A stretch of 64,000 nt of DNA from Ancylothrix sp. D3o. Lineage in GTDB: Bacteria > Cyanobacteriota > Cyanobacteriia > Cyanobacteriales > Oscillatoriaceae. Under the pieces are notes generated by a model. That model worked only from the letters and a program-made list of their open reading frames with translations. It had not been told where the DNA came from and searched no databases. The stretch lies in assembly GCF_025370775.1 (NCBI RefSeq), contig NZ_JAMXEX010000006.1, positions 62,001 to 126,000 of the forward strand, written 5' to 3'. The translations under genes were made by a program, and so were the position numbers. Below, piece after piece: positions 27,666 to 36,209 of the stretch (positions are counted from its first letter, which is position 1; each line of letters starts with the position of its first letter).

Positions 27666-28007
27666 TTAGGATTTTAGGAAATTGCATAATTTGTCAGCAA
27701 TTAAAGTTTGTGTGTCTGGGGATAATACACCTAATTCTCGCCTAATCATGGATTTACGAAGGGTTATTAAGTGATCTAGTCTAAGAGTAGATTCTTTGTG
27801 CAAACCGCTGCTGGCAAAGTCGGGATGGCTGCTATTAAGCACAATGTCAGTTTCCATCAAATCTGATGGAATTTTGCTGGTAATAATAGCAAACAAAATG
27901 TGTTCATATTTTCCCACAGGGTTAGTTAGACAAAGAACAGGACGTAACTTTGTAGCTGATAAATCATCAAAGGGGAAATCTACGAGAACAATTTTACCTT
28001 TAATCAT
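27666..28007 (-). CDS. PemK/MazF-family toxin-like protein
   Basis: This 113-residue protein has the PemK/MazF pattern: KGKIVLVDFPFDDLSATKLRPVLCL at the N-terminus, AIITSKIPSDL in the middle, and GLHKESTLRLDHLITLRKSM later. The family members are usually ribosome-independent mRNA interferases. The start overlaps the end of the Z1 gene by 8 bases (28000-28007), which suggests translational coupling. No MazE-like antitoxin is adjacent, so it is either an orphan toxin or a nuclease component of the upstream operon. Catalytic competence cannot be judged from sequence alone. Confidence 0.85.
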   Translation of the reverse strand: MIKGKIVLVDFPFDDLSATKLRPVLCLTNPVGKYEHILFAIITSKIPSDLMETDIVLNSSHPDFASSGLHKESTLRLDHLITLRKSMIRRELGVLSPDTQTLIADKLCNFLKS

Positions 28008-30339
28008 TGAATGGCTTTCCGTCCGCTAGGGTATAAATATCTTCTTCTGCATCGTGCAAAAATGCAAATACTGGATTATTTGCGGCGGCGTGTAGCCATT
28101 CTTGTTCGTCTATTTCTTCTGAATCATCCCACTCCAAGTCATCCTCTATTTCTTCAGACTCATCTGCGTAATTAAACATAAACACAAACTTACTTTTAGG
28201 CAGAATCAGCATAGGAAGATAGAGCGGTTGATTGTCCCAGCGCTTGTATTTTTCTCCTTTGTATTTTTCTCCTTTTTCATACATCATCAAAACTGTAGGA
28301 ACATTTTGATATTCATTTTTAGCTTTAGTGATCCATGTACTGGTAGCAAAACCATACCCTCCCCAATCACTCGGCTCTTGGCGTGTTAAGCCTAGTCCTT
28401 CACCCGTTTTACCCCTCCGAACATTAAGCCTTCCCTTTTCAATACCGTTAGCCTTCATTCCTTGAAGTGCTTTTTGAACCCGCTTGTCTTCCCATTTCCT
28501 TCCGCTCACATAGTGGCTGTGTGTATGGGAAATTATTTCAATCAAGAAATCAATATCCACTTCGTAGTATTTATCATTTTCTGTGTAGGGGTTCAGTAGT
28601 TTATTTAACTCTTCTGTCTCTGCTTTTACATCCGAGGATTTATAAAGGGGAGCCCGTGGAAAAATATGCGAGCCAGGTATAAAAGCATCTATTTCTGCTG
28701 GATTCAAGACACAAGAACGAGTAGCTTTCAGTTTTGGCCCAACCCACACCGGCTGAATTTTAATATTGTTCGGATCGTCTCCAATTGCTTCTCTCATCGC
28801 CTCATCAGCCTCATGGATAGCACGAAAAGCTTCTAAGATATGTTGAGGCAAAAACAAACGAGTAACATCTTTCAACTGTTCGCGGTATCCATACATTCTT
28901 GCGTGCTGATGCACGGTATCCATTACTTTTTGCTTGGCATCACGTCCATAATATGTCACCATCAAACCTTCAATTGTTACACCCCGCCCCAGCCTGTTAC
29001 CACCTATGAGAATATTCATTCCTGGGGTATAGTTTGGTTTTTTATCAGGATTATTGGCATTGATAACCTTTGGAATTGCACGCCTTAATTCATGTTTTAA
29101 CTCCTCAATTAAGTAATCCAAAGATGGTAAATAAAGTGCTGTCTTACTTAACTCTTGATAAGCTTCAGTTAGCCATTTTCGCGCCTGCTCTTCCTTGGTG
29201 GCTGACAATTGTCCTCTTAGAGATTTATCAAGTTCAACAACAAACCCGCTAATAATTTTTTCTAAATTTTCTTGATTGTCTTGCTTGTAGCAAATATGAG
29301 CTAAAAAAGAATAGATGCCATCAGGCTCAGATTGCATTTTGTACACTGCTCCCAAAAAGAAACAGCACAAAGCAAGTCTCAAACCTTCAGGAATATCCCA
29401 GTTGCTCCCAGGGTTAATTTTTCCTTTCTGTTTTTTTAGCGCTTCCAATTCTTCAGCATTAACCGTGCGACAATAAGCAGTGCTCTCTGTAAAAAATAAG
29501 TCTCCTCCCATATAACTATTCCCTGGTTCAGGAAGAGCGGCACAAAAAGCTGGTTTACAGGGATGGTCAAGATTTTGAAGTAACAAGCTTTGTGGAGTAG
29601 CGGTAATTTGTAAATAAATATGGTTAGCTACTGCTTTACGAATTTTTCCAATTTTTTCAAAAATTTTACTATCGGGGACTGTTTCTTTGTCATCTTTTGC
29701 TTGCTTTGCTTCATTGGTGTTTAAACTAGCATTGTCCGCTTCATCATCAAATATTAAACAAGGTACGGTATTGGCTTTAGCATACTTGAGAACTTTAAGC
29801 AAGTTGTCAAGGTGACGCACATTTTTTGTGGATACCAACACAACGCCTGTGTCTTTGATATAGTGAAGTAATTTATTTTTGACAAAATCTTCAGGATGTT
29901 TTTTCCATTCCTCCCAATTAAAAACCACCGGCCCTCCTTTTAATTGATTATTGAAACGATCCGCCGTTTGTTTCCCCAACCAAGTATTATCTGAAGTCAA
30001 CACAATGAAACAACGAAATTTATTTTCTTGAGCAATTGCCAATGTAGCAATGGTAGTATTAGTTTTACCACTTTGAACTCTGCCATAAATTAACCCTGTT
30101 GTGCCGTAGGGAATTTCTTGTTCTTTTGTTCCCTTATAAGGAAGACTGACAAAACCGCTACCTGTCGCCCCCACATCCCCCTCGCCGAATTTTTCGGAGT
30201 AAACATCAACGCAGTTTTGTACAATTTCCACAGCAGTTTGCTTTAATTGTTCTGCGGCTTTATCCCCTATTTTTTTTTCCAACCGACCTATCAGCGTATT
30301 AATGCAATACCCATCGGTTTTAATTGGAGTCTTACTCAT
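28000..30339 (-). CDS. Z1-domain superfamily ATPase (defence-associated)
   Basis: This 779-residue protein has helicase-like ATPase motifs in order. Walker A is GRVQSGKT (86-93), Walker B is LIFDDEAD (196-202), and the motif-III-like TATPQ is at 246-250. Late motifs are GRGVTIEGL (451-459) and HQHARMYGYR (about 477-486). These match the Z1 domain, known mainly from restriction-like gene clusters with MORC-type ATPases, methylases and nucleases. The C-terminal third is mixed alpha/beta with an acidic tail (EESEEIDEQEW-like). It is 10 bases after the 153-aa gene and overlaps the toxin gene, so the three form one operon. None of the usual Z1 partners is present. Confidence 0.88.
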   Translation of the reverse strand: MSKTPIKTDGYCINTLIGRLEKKIGDKAAEQLKQTAVEIVQNCVDVYSEKFGEGDVGATGSGFVSLPYKGTKEQEIPYGTTGLIYGRVQSGKTNTTIATLAIAQENKFRCFIVLTSDNTWLGKQTADRFNNQLKGGPVVFNWEEWKKHPEDFVKNKLLHYIKDTGVVLVSTKNVRHLDNLLKVLKYAKANTVPCLIFDDEADNASLNTNEAKQAKDDKETVPDSKIFEKIGKIRKAVANHIYLQITATPQSLLLQNLDHPCKPAFCAALPEPGNSYMGGDLFFTESTAYCRTVNAEELEALKKQKGKINPGSNWDIPEGLRLALCCFFLGAVYKMQSEPDGIYSFLAHICYKQDNQENLEKIISGFVVELDKSLRGQLSATKEEQARKWLTEAYQELSKTALYLPSLDYLIEELKHELRRAIPKVINANNPDKKPNYTPGMNILIGGNRLGRGVTIEGLMVTYYGRDAKQKVMDTVHQHARMYGYREQLKDVTRLFLPQHILEAFRAIHEADEAMREAIGDDPNNIKIQPVWVGPKLKATRSCVLNPAEIDAFIPGSHIFPRAPLYKSSDVKAETEELNKLLNPYTENDKYYEVDIDFLIEIISHTHSHYVSGRKWEDKRVQKALQGMKANGIEKGRLNVRRGKTGEGLGLTRQEPSDWGGYGFATSTWITKAKNEYQNVPTVLMMYEKGEKYKGEKYKRWDNQPLYLPMLILPKSKFVFMFNYADESEEIEDDLEWDDSEEIDEQEWLHAAANNPVFAFLHDAEEDIYTLADGKPFND

Positions 30340-30349
30340 AACTACTCTT

Positions 30350-30811
30350 TTACTTTGATATAACTACACGAGGCCAGTCATTTTGTGGTACAGTTTGCTC
30401 TAACCGTTGCCGCCCAGGGCCACTTATATGATAGCTTCCATGAGCCCGTCTTGACACAGATATATGCTGACCATTCATAACAGCATCTTTTTCCAAGATA
30501 GTGCGAAGGCGCTCAAGAGCGATGCAGCAAATACCGTCTTTGTGACAGACAAAAGCTAGAAATACAGAAAACCCTGGATACTCATAATGCACCTTATCAA
30601 AGGTCAACTCTTCCGTGTTGCTTAAAGTGAAAGACCATGCAGATGTCGGTTTTTTCGACACTTTAAATAAAATAGCAGATTTTTTACCAGAACCTTCTAC
30701 TAGGTAGACTGACGGATGAATCTCCGATGCGTGCAAGATAGTGATACTTTCTCCTGAGTTAATAAGCCGTAAAAACGCTGCACCGTGTAAGAATTCCTGA
30801 TCGTTTATCAT
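30350..30811 (-). CDS. unknown protein, first gene of the Z1 operon
   Basis: This 153-residue protein I cannot assign to a family. It has an N-terminal helix (EFLHGAAFLRLINSG), then alternating beta strands (SVYLVEGSGKKSAILFKVS; AWSFTLSN) and a hydrophobic strand FSVFLAFVCHKDGICCIALE. A compact alpha/beta domain is likely. The order beta-(x)-K and E-x-K-like pairs could hint at a nuclease fold, but I see no clear PD-(D/E)XK set. The gene starts about 90 bases after the hairpin at 30897-30924 and is 10 bases ahead of Z1, so it is probably a dedicated partner of Z1. Confidence 0.7.
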   Translation of the reverse strand: MINDQEFLHGAAFLRLINSGESITILHASEIHPSVYLVEGSGKKSAILFKVSKKPTSAWSFTLSNTEELTFDKVHYEYPGFSVFLAFVCHKDGICCIALERLRTILEKDAVMNGQHISVSRRAHGSYHISGPGRQRLEQTVPQNDWPRVVISK

Positions 30812-30896
30812 TAGGGAAAAGAGAGGCTGTTTAAAATCTGTAAATCAATAGTTGACCTAGGCTGATCATAACAAACACCGGCCCCCACGCCACAAA

Positions 30897-30924
30897 AAAA
30901 ATGTCTCCAAGTGGAGACATTTTC
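30897..30924 (-). terminator. strong intrinsic terminator
   Basis: ATGTCTCCA and TGGAGACAT (extended by A/T pairs) form a tight stem with a 2-base loop. On the minus strand eight or more Ts follow, immediately after the 136-aa gene's stop. It separates that gene from the Z1 operon and may also work in the plus direction. Confidence 0.9.
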
Positions 30925-30927
30925 ATA

Positions 30928-31338
30928 TTAATAAGATTGCCAATCAGGACAACTTTCGCCCTCCCAACCAAAAGGGTGCATCCCACAAACCATCAAATTT
31001 CCCCCATAAACTTGACCGTGATAATTTTGACAACCCCGACAGGCAGGATTTTTTTGCTCCGTTGGTTCCACATAATGCACAAACAAATCAGCCTGATTAA
31101 TATCTTCGGCTCTCTCAAACTCCAAATAAACCTCAACCACCGGCTCAACTAACTCATTAAAAAACTGCTCCAAATCAGCAGGAATTGCATTTTCTAACTG
31201 CTCAAAAATCTCCTCAGAAGACTGAAGAAACGAATCAATCACCTCGATTGCTCCCTCTGCCATTTCCGTAAAAATTTGCTCGACTTCGTTCGTCGCAACT
31301 TCCCATACTTCAATAAAACCTTTTTGCCAATCTTCCAT
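30928..31338 (-). CDS. conserved protein with C-terminal cysteine cluster
   Basis: This 136-residue protein has two parts. Residues 1-95 are an acidic amphipathic helical region (VEQIFTEMAEGAIEVIDSF, LEQFFNELVEPVVEVYLEF). The C-terminal 40 residues carry ACRGCQNYHGQ, MVCGMHPFGW and ESCPDW, that is C-x2-C ... C-x2-H-P ... C. This arrangement suggests a zinc or iron-sulphur site. It resembles a protein type found across cyanobacteria, but I know no function. It ends at a strong terminator. The neighbours are unrelated small conserved genes. Confidence 0.75.
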   Translation of the reverse strand: MEDWQKGFIEVWEVATNEVEQIFTEMAEGAIEVIDSFLQSSEEIFEQLENAIPADLEQFFNELVEPVVEVYLEFERAEDINQADLFVHYVEPTEQKNPACRGCQNYHGQVYGGNLMVCGMHPFGWEGESCPDWQSY

Positions 31339-31476
31339 TGCCGTCTCTTTGCTTCAGCAACAACAACCTAAAAATGCCGGCATTTCTTCCTCAAAACAGG
31401 ACAATTGCCGGCATCCTTCTCTATTCTGATCCCTAACAGGCCGGGTGGACATCCAAGATCACGGATCTTTACACAC

Positions 31477-31848
31477 TCAATCTTTTTGCAACCGGCGCAA
31501 CTCTTCCTGCAAAGCCTCTACCTGACTTCGCAAAGTATCCGCCTCCTTACCTTCCGCCTTCACCGGCTCCTCATCATCATCCAAAATCTCAATTTTGCGA
31601 GGCTCAGCCGGCTTTTGTTGCTGTCCCTGCACCTCAGCCTGTTGCTGCTGAGCCTTACTCACCATATCATCAATAAACTTTCGCGCTTCGTCGGTTGACA
31701 TCTCGCCGCGTTCCACCATCTCCTCCGCCAATTTTTGCGCTTGAGAGCGGACTTGCGAGAGAGTTGTACCGGCCTTCTCACCGGCAAAAGAAGCCAACCC
31801 AACGCCCAAATAAAACGCCTTTTGTACAATATCTCCTAAACCAGGCAT
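31477..31848 (-). CDS. phasin-like coiled-coil protein
   Basis: This 123-residue protein has an amphipathic N-terminal helix (LGDIVQKAFYLGVGLASFAGE) and a phasin-type helical stretch (AQKLAEEMVERGEMSTDEARKF). A Gln-rich linker and a C-terminal coiled coil (LRSQVEALQEELRRLQ) follow. The 'VERGEMSTDEARKFIDDMV' block is the recurring feature of the PhaI/PhaF-like poly(hydroxyalkanoate) granule-associated family. PHA association is not shown here, and many cyanobacterial homologues are simply of unknown role. The gene is about 105 bases after ffs on the same strand. Confidence 0.7.
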   Translation of the reverse strand: MPGLGDIVQKAFYLGVGLASFAGEKAGTTLSQVRSQAQKLAEEMVERGEMSTDEARKFIDDMVSKAQQQQAEVQGQQQKPAEPRKIEILDDDEEPVKAEGKEADTLRSQVEALQEELRRLQKD

Positions 31849-31952
31849 CCTAACTTTTGCTCCTAAAACCTATAGTGCTGCGATAATTCCAGCATAGGAG
31901 CAAACCCCAAAAATTGCCCACCGCCATCTGCCGGTTTTGGCCGAAAAAAAAA

Positions 31953-32049
31953 GTGACCCGGAGAACACGCCTATCACAAGCATCCCGTGTTGCTGCTCCC
32001 TTCCGGGCCTGACAAGATTTGGGCGTTGAAATCGCATGAATCCGAGTCA
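31953..32049 (-). ncRNA. ffs: signal recognition particle RNA (small bacterial type)
   Basis: The minus strand carries TGTCAGGCCCGGAAGGGAGC followed by AGCAA, the near-invariant apical loop and symmetric-loop region of 4.5S SRP RNA. Outward pairing supports the ends: AACGCC with GGCGTT, and GACTCGG at the 5' end with CCGGGTC at the 3' end. The molecule is about 97 nt, the usual small-SRP size, and is followed by nine Ts (31944-31952) as a terminator. It binds Ffh and guides membrane-protein targeting. Confidence 0.95.
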
Positions 32050-32071
32050 ATTTCAATATAACATACTTTTT

Positions 32072-32338
32072 TTATTCCACAACCACACACCACTCAAAAA
32101 GATCGTATTTCACGCAACCATTCACCACCAAAGGATCTCGCGCCACGATCTCCTCCGCCTCCTGACGCGACGGCGCCTCAAACAGCAACATCCCCCCACC
32201 CCTGCGCGCCCAATAGCCGGTACGCGCTTTGTGACCTTTTTCAATCAACTCTCGCACATATTCTTTGTGCGCCGGCACATATTGGTCAAACGTTGTTTTT
32301 TCTACAATTCCCTGTTCAATTTTTGCAAACCAAGGCAT
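32072..32338 (-). CDS. YciI family protein
   Basis: This 88-residue ferredoxin-like-fold protein starts MPWFAKIEQGIVEK. It has the family's HKEYVRELIEKGH segment, GGGMLLFEAPSRQEAEEIVARDPLV, and a closing beta strand (VKYDLFEWCVVVE). The His near residue 24 and the Asp in ARDP correspond to the putative active-site pair of the YciI/YCII superfamily. Its substrate is unknown. The gene lies just upstream of ffs on the same strand with only about 20 bases between them, so read-through into ffs is possible. Confidence 0.88.
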   Translation of the reverse strand: MPWFAKIEQGIVEKTTFDQYVPAHKEYVRELIEKGHKARTGYWARRGGGMLLFEAPSRQEAEEIVARDPLVVNGCVKYDLFEWCVVVE

Positions 32339-32464
32339 GATCGGGTTTTAGATTTTTGATTTTTAATTTTACATTCCTTCACGGTACACGAGTCAAGCTG
32401 AAAGGTACTATCATCTCAAAAAGAAAGTCGGGTTAATTTTCCAATCACTGCAAGAAACTGAAAA

Positions 32465-33019
32465 ATGGATAAGTCAAAAAAACTTTTTTTTATTGCCCTT
32501 GTTCCACCCCCCGATATTTTTGCTTATGTCAACCATATTAAGCAAGACTTCGCCGCAAACTACAACTCTCGCCGTGCTCTAAACTCCCCTCCCCACATTA
32601 CCCTACAACCCCCCTTTGAATGGATACCCGAAAACGTGCCGGTACTCCACCAAACCCTGAGAGAATTTGCCGAAATGCGAGAGCCGGTTAACATTCTCCT
32701 CTCGGGGTTTGGCGCATTTCCCCCCCGCGTCATTTACGTTAATGTAATTAAAACACCGGCCCTCTTATCCCTCCAATCAGACTTAACCACCCATCTCGAA
32801 ACCCACCTTAATATCATCGATATCAAATCCAAAAATCGCTCTTTTTCCCCCCATCTCACCGTTGCTTTTAAAGACTTAACCAAACAAAATTTTCAAGCTG
32901 CATGGCCGGAATATAAAGACAAAAAACTGCAATTTACTTTTACAGCCTCCCACCTTACCTTATTACAACATGATGGGAGCCGGTGGAATATTGAAAGTGA
33001 GTTTCCATTGCTTCGCTAA
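32465..33019 (+). CDS. LigT/2H phosphoesterase (2'-5' RNA ligase family)
   Basis: This 184-residue protein has two H-x-T motifs in the right places: PPHITLQPP (His44/Thr46) and SPHLTVAF (His130/Thr132). These are the paired catalytic motifs of 2H phosphoesterases such as LigT/ThpR. The family hydrolyses 2',3'-cyclic phosphates or joins 2'-5' RNA ends in vitro. The length is normal. It converges with the following minus-strand gene (only 4 bases between stops) and has no operon partner. Confidence 0.9.
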   Translation: MDKSKKLFFIALVPPPDIFAYVNHIKQDFAANYNSRRALNSPPHITLQPPFEWIPENVPVLHQTLREFAEMREPVNILLSGFGAFPPRVIYVNVIKTPALLSLQSDLTTHLETHLNIIDIKSKNRSFSPHLTVAFKDLTKQNFQAAWPEYKDKKLQFTFTASHLTLLQHDGSRWNIESEFPLLR

Positions 33020-33023
33020 TGTG

Positions 33024-33794
33024 TTAACGCAACTCCACCCAAGCTTTCTTAACTTCCTCAGACACAATATTGCCATAATATCCTTGTATAATCGGTAAAA
33101 ACTCATTGTCTTGGGTTTTTCTTAGTGCCGTGTACAGCAGCCCATTATTCCCAAATTCCTTATTTTTGGCCATTTTTACAACATCTTCTCTTGATCTAAT
33201 ATTCAATATCTTTAACGGTTGCATTTCGCCATAAATAAACGAGATAATATCGTATCTCATTTGTGCTGCCAAATCCCAAATAAACGTAGGCTGAAAATTA
33301 TAAAAACCGTGATCTATCCAGCCGGTAAAAGGAAAAGCGTGCAACATTATCCCCCCTGGTGCTGTTAAATCGTGAACCGTTGCAAAAAACTGAGCCAGAT
33401 TAAAAATGTGTTCAGAAGTTCCAAAGTTTGCTGTAATATCAAACTGCCTATCCATAATCACCGGATAGTTTAAATCAAACTTATGAGCATTGGGCCCTCC
33501 CATATCAATTGCTGTCAGAGATTCGTAGTCTACAAAAAATTCCCAAAATATTTTAGCAAGATCAAAGTTAATCCAAGGATTGTTTTCTTTTTGATCTACA
33601 ATCTTTATTAACTTTTCTGCCAATTCTGACCGATCATTACTGCTGGAATTTTCAATATCGTGCAAAAGTTGAGCCACCGGCACATCCCCATACCAGTTAT
33701 TTTCGCCAAATTCTAAAACATGAGGCTTTTCAGGTAATATTTTTGCCTCTTTAAGGTTCGTAAATAAGGCGTATTCTATTTCAGTGATTGCCAT
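33024..33794 (-). CDS. SAM-dependent methyltransferase-like protein
   Basis: This 256-residue soluble protein has a first strand HVLEFGENNWYGDVP in place of the usual glycine-rich loop. Later comes FDITANFGTSEHIFNLAQFF, followed by LTAPGGIMLHAFPF, the 'post-motif' of Rossmann-type methyltransferases. The glycine loop is not canonical (E-F-G-E-N), so cofactor binding may be weakened or different. I would not name a substrate. It lies between LigT and rca, separated from rca by a hairpin. Confidence 0.7.
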   Translation of the reverse strand: MAITEIEYALFTNLKEAKILPEKPHVLEFGENNWYGDVPVAQLLHDIENSSSNDRSELAEKLIKIVDQKENNPWINFDLAKIFWEFFVDYESLTAIDMGGPNAHKFDLNYPVIMDRQFDITANFGTSEHIFNLAQFFATVHDLTAPGGIMLHAFPFTGWIDHGFYNFQPTFIWDLAAQMRYDIISFIYGEMQPLKILNIRSREDVVKMAKNKEFGNNGLLYTALRKTQDNEFLPIIQGYYGNIVSEEVKKAWVELR

Positions 33795-33848
33795 TGTTTA
33801 ACTCCCTTATTTCTTTGCTTTTTTTTTGGGCTAATAACGCCTATAGTA

Positions 33849-33887
33849 GGGGCTACTCCCTACCAATTATAACAAAGCAGTAGCCCC
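33849..33887 (-). terminator. hairpin between rca and the methyltransferase-like gene
   Basis: GGGGCTACT and AGTAGCCCC are perfect 9-bp arms around a 21-base AT loop. They lie 20 bases after the rca stop on the minus strand. The T-run is poor, so termination efficiency is uncertain. Confidence 0.6.
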
Positions 33888-33908
33888 AGCACTCAGCAGA
33901 CGAAAAAA

Positions 33909-35174
33909 CTAACTATTGGGCCGGTGAATAATCGTTTCTACAACCCGCCGTTTTGCCTTCGGTTCAATTCCTACCAAGCGGATATAATCGCTACTGTGGT
34001 CTTTTAAACAGTGTTGAACTGCCGTAAGTGCTGACTCTTGTTCCTCTGGCGAAAGAGAAGCACAACTTGTCCAAGAATTTGTCCGAAACCGGCGCTCATC
34101 TACATATTCTATACCCAACCGATAACCCCGGCTTAAAATCTGCTGCACCTGTTCCATCACTTCTGCACTCACGCCGTTTTTTCCATTCCCGCTAGTATTG
34201 GAATTAACAACCGGCTGCTGTGCAATTGGCTGCTGTACAGGGATAGTTTGTGTGGGTGCCGGTGCGTTAACATTTTGGTTTTGATTCGGGTTTCTTAACA
34301 CCTGATTATACTCTCTTACCAGGCCCATATCCTGAATGCGTTTTTGCTCTTGCACCAGCAAATTACCAAATTCAATTAAACGAGATAAGCTAAAATCTGG
34401 CTTCGGAAAATTCGGCGGCCCATCAGAACTATTTACTACTCGTGATGAAACTTTTTCAAAGCCGACTTTATAAAGAAAATCGCGGATTTGTTCATCATAA
34501 ATTCGCGCTCGCACAGCCCCAAAAAAATCAATTGCTTGGGTGGGGAAAGTCTCGACCATTTGCTCAACTTGACTGCGAGAAATTCCGTCGGGTTCAAAAA
34601 TTCCCGCTACAATTCCTACTTTATCTTCGCGGTTTGGTTCCCAATAAAATTTTTCCATCCGTCCATCACGGATTAAGGGTTCATAAAGTGTCGAAAAATC
34701 ATTGCCGGTGACAATAATCGGCACGCGATGTAAAGGTGTAGAATCATAACTACCCGGTAGTTGTACGTTGGTAGGATTGTCGGCAATATTCATCAATGTA
34801 CCGTTTACCAACTGAGTATTAACAGTATATTGAGTAGTTGAATCAAATCTACCGGCACCGGCATCCAAATCATTAATCATCAACACCACCATTTTGCCGC
34901 GAACTTTGATCAGTTCGGCAGCTTCACGGTAGCGCAAACGAATCAGACGCGCCGGATCGCCGGCATCAGGACTTTCTAATTCACCGGCAGTCATGTGGAC
35001 AACTTCAATGCCCATTTTTTCGTAAATTAATTCGCATTGAAAAGATTTACCCTCTCCTTTGCGTCCGTGAATACCCAAAATGAGAGGAACTCTAACCCCC
35101 GGCAGATCGAGGAAGTTTTTGGTAATGTGGATTGCTAGTTTATCGAGAAAACGGGGGGAAATGTAATATGCCAT
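33909..35174 (-). CDS. rca: Rubisco activase with C-terminal small-subunit-like domain
   Basis: This 421-residue AAA+ protein has Walker A GRKGEGKS (37-44), the Rca-type sensor/arginine-finger core (LVNGTLMNIADNPTNVQLPG, IVTGNDFSTLYEPLIRDGRM), and helical C-domain. A Gln/Asn/Pro-rich linker (about 300-330) follows. Residues 334-421 resemble a Rubisco small subunit (GYRLGIEYVDERRFRTNSW), the SSUL domain. Rca removes inhibitory sugar phosphates from Rubisco. The SSUL tail recruits it to Rubisco in the carboxysome. It lies about 5.7 kb downstream of rbcS on the same strand, with an accessory islet in between. Confidence 0.95.
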   Translation of the reverse strand: MAYYISPRFLDKLAIHITKNFLDLPGVRVPLILGIHGRKGEGKSFQCELIYEKMGIEVVHMTAGELESPDAGDPARLIRLRYREAAELIKVRGKMVVLMINDLDAGAGRFDSTTQYTVNTQLVNGTLMNIADNPTNVQLPGSYDSTPLHRVPIIVTGNDFSTLYEPLIRDGRMEKFYWEPNREDKVGIVAGIFEPDGISRSQVEQMVETFPTQAIDFFGAVRARIYDEQIRDFLYKVGFEKVSSRVVNSSDGPPNFPKPDFSLSRLIEFGNLLVQEQKRIQDMGLVREYNQVLRNPNQNQNVNAPAPTQTIPVQQPIAQQPVVNSNTSGNGKNGVSAEVMEQVQQILSRGYRLGIEYVDERRFRTNSWTSCASLSPEEQESALTAVQHCLKDHSSDYIRLVGIEPKAKRRVVETIIHRPNS

Positions 35175-35439
35175 TGTTGTGCTAGTTTAGGAGCGCTTGT
35201 TTTACCCTTATAGTTAAAATTTTATGACAAAAGGGTTGGTTTTGAATATTTTTTTAAACATCGTTGTTTTTCTGATAGTTGAAGCCGTCATTATGAGGTC
35301 TATTAGCTAATTTATATATTTTTCAAGTTTGTTTAAGGATAACTAATTTTGGTAGGGATTATCAGCCTCAATTATTAACATTAATCAAAGCGAATTTTAG
35401 AGTTTTAAGCAGGGGTTTTTAGAGATGCGAAACTGGTGT

Positions 35440-35859
35440 TTATTTTGGATTTATGCCACAATTTCCTCTAGCCCATCCCCACTCTTCAACACCCACAGAA
35501 ATTTGTGCCCCAGGCTTAATATTGCCTTTGGAAAGATCCACCAGTGTTACTGCCGTCGCCGCCTGGAAATTTCCCCGATAGATCGGTTGACCTTTGCTGT
35601 TTTCTCTGTCGTATTTTAACGTAGAAACTTGCGGCGGTTGACCGGCCCGTTTCCAGCTTATTTGCGTAAACCGGCCATTCACATATTGCGCCGTATAAAC
35701 CCAGCCATTTCTCATAGTGCCGGTGCAAGTAAAAGTTTGTGCTGCCTGAACCGGCCCCACCGGCAACAACGCTTGTAAACTCAGTAATATAGTTACATTT
35801 AAACCCAGGACACCGGCTTTTTTGCAAATTGTTGTCTTCAAAATATTTAACATATACAA
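35440..35859 (-). CDS. secreted protein of unknown function
   Basis: This 139-residue protein has an N-terminal signal peptide (basic TTICKK, hydrophobic VTILLSLQALLPV, cleavage near VQAAQ). A small domain with two cysteines (FTCTGTM and RGNCGIN, likely one disulphide) and many beta strands follows. No family is recognised. The Met at residue 3 is an alternative start. It follows the transposase remnant by about 20 bases and has a spacer of about 265 bases before rca. Confidence 0.65.
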   Translation of the reverse strand: MYMLNILKTTICKKAGVLGLNVTILLSLQALLPVGPVQAAQTFTCTGTMRNGWVYTAQYVNGRFTQISWKRAGQPPQVSTLKYDRENSKGQPIYRGNFQAATAVTLVDLSKGNIKPGAQISVGVEEWGWARGNCGINPK

Positions 35860-35879
35860 AATTGCTGTTTTGTTGTTTC

Positions 35880-36151
35880 AAACAAGCTAGTGGCGCAGGC
35901 GTCCCGCCTGCGATTCCCGCTGCGCCAGAGGCAATCGAATCAACCCCCCTTTCATTATATTTCTTGATGATCCTACGGGCATAATCATAATTTAAACCGA
36001 CCGAAGCAGCACTCTCTTTAACTGTCCATCCTAAAGCCACTTTCCATAGTAGATGCCAACGTCTAGCTTCGACCATATCTTTAGCTTTTCGGTATCGATT
36101 TTTTAGTTCTGCCTCATTCAGGTGGGGGACTAGCTCAAGTTTTCTTGGCAT
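35880..36151 (-). pseudogene. N-terminal remnant of an IS630-like transposase
   Basis: The first 75 residues (MPRKLELVPHLNEAELKNRY, then WTVKESAASVGLNYDYARR) are a helix-turn-helix head of the type found in IS630 transposases and related resolvase-like ORFs. The frame then runs into a GC-rich hairpin repeat (35895-35911) and continues into unrelated sequence. The DDE catalytic part is missing. No terminal inverted repeats were recognised, so this is a truncated leftover rather than a live element. Confidence 0.65.
35895..35911. repeat. GC-rich hairpin GCAGGCG-tcc-CGCCTGC
   Basis: Seven-bp perfect arms with a 3-base loop sit at the breakpoint of the transposase remnant. It is similar in kind to 3229-3245 and 48971-48985. 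Confidence 0.8.
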
Positions 36152-36209
36152 GGCTGCTATGGAGCGTATTTTTGTTTGATTATAACATACTCTTGCCAGC
36201 CGGATTTAG

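Noticed and set aside
31850-32056. 68-codon minus-strand frame over the SRP RNA
   Set aside because: The stretch is the ffs RNA gene; the peptide has no support.
35440-35700. Continuation of the transposase-remnant frame into the secreted protein gene
   Set aside because: That part reads antonymously to the secreted protein's frame and has no transposase motifs; only the head before about 35880 is meaningful.
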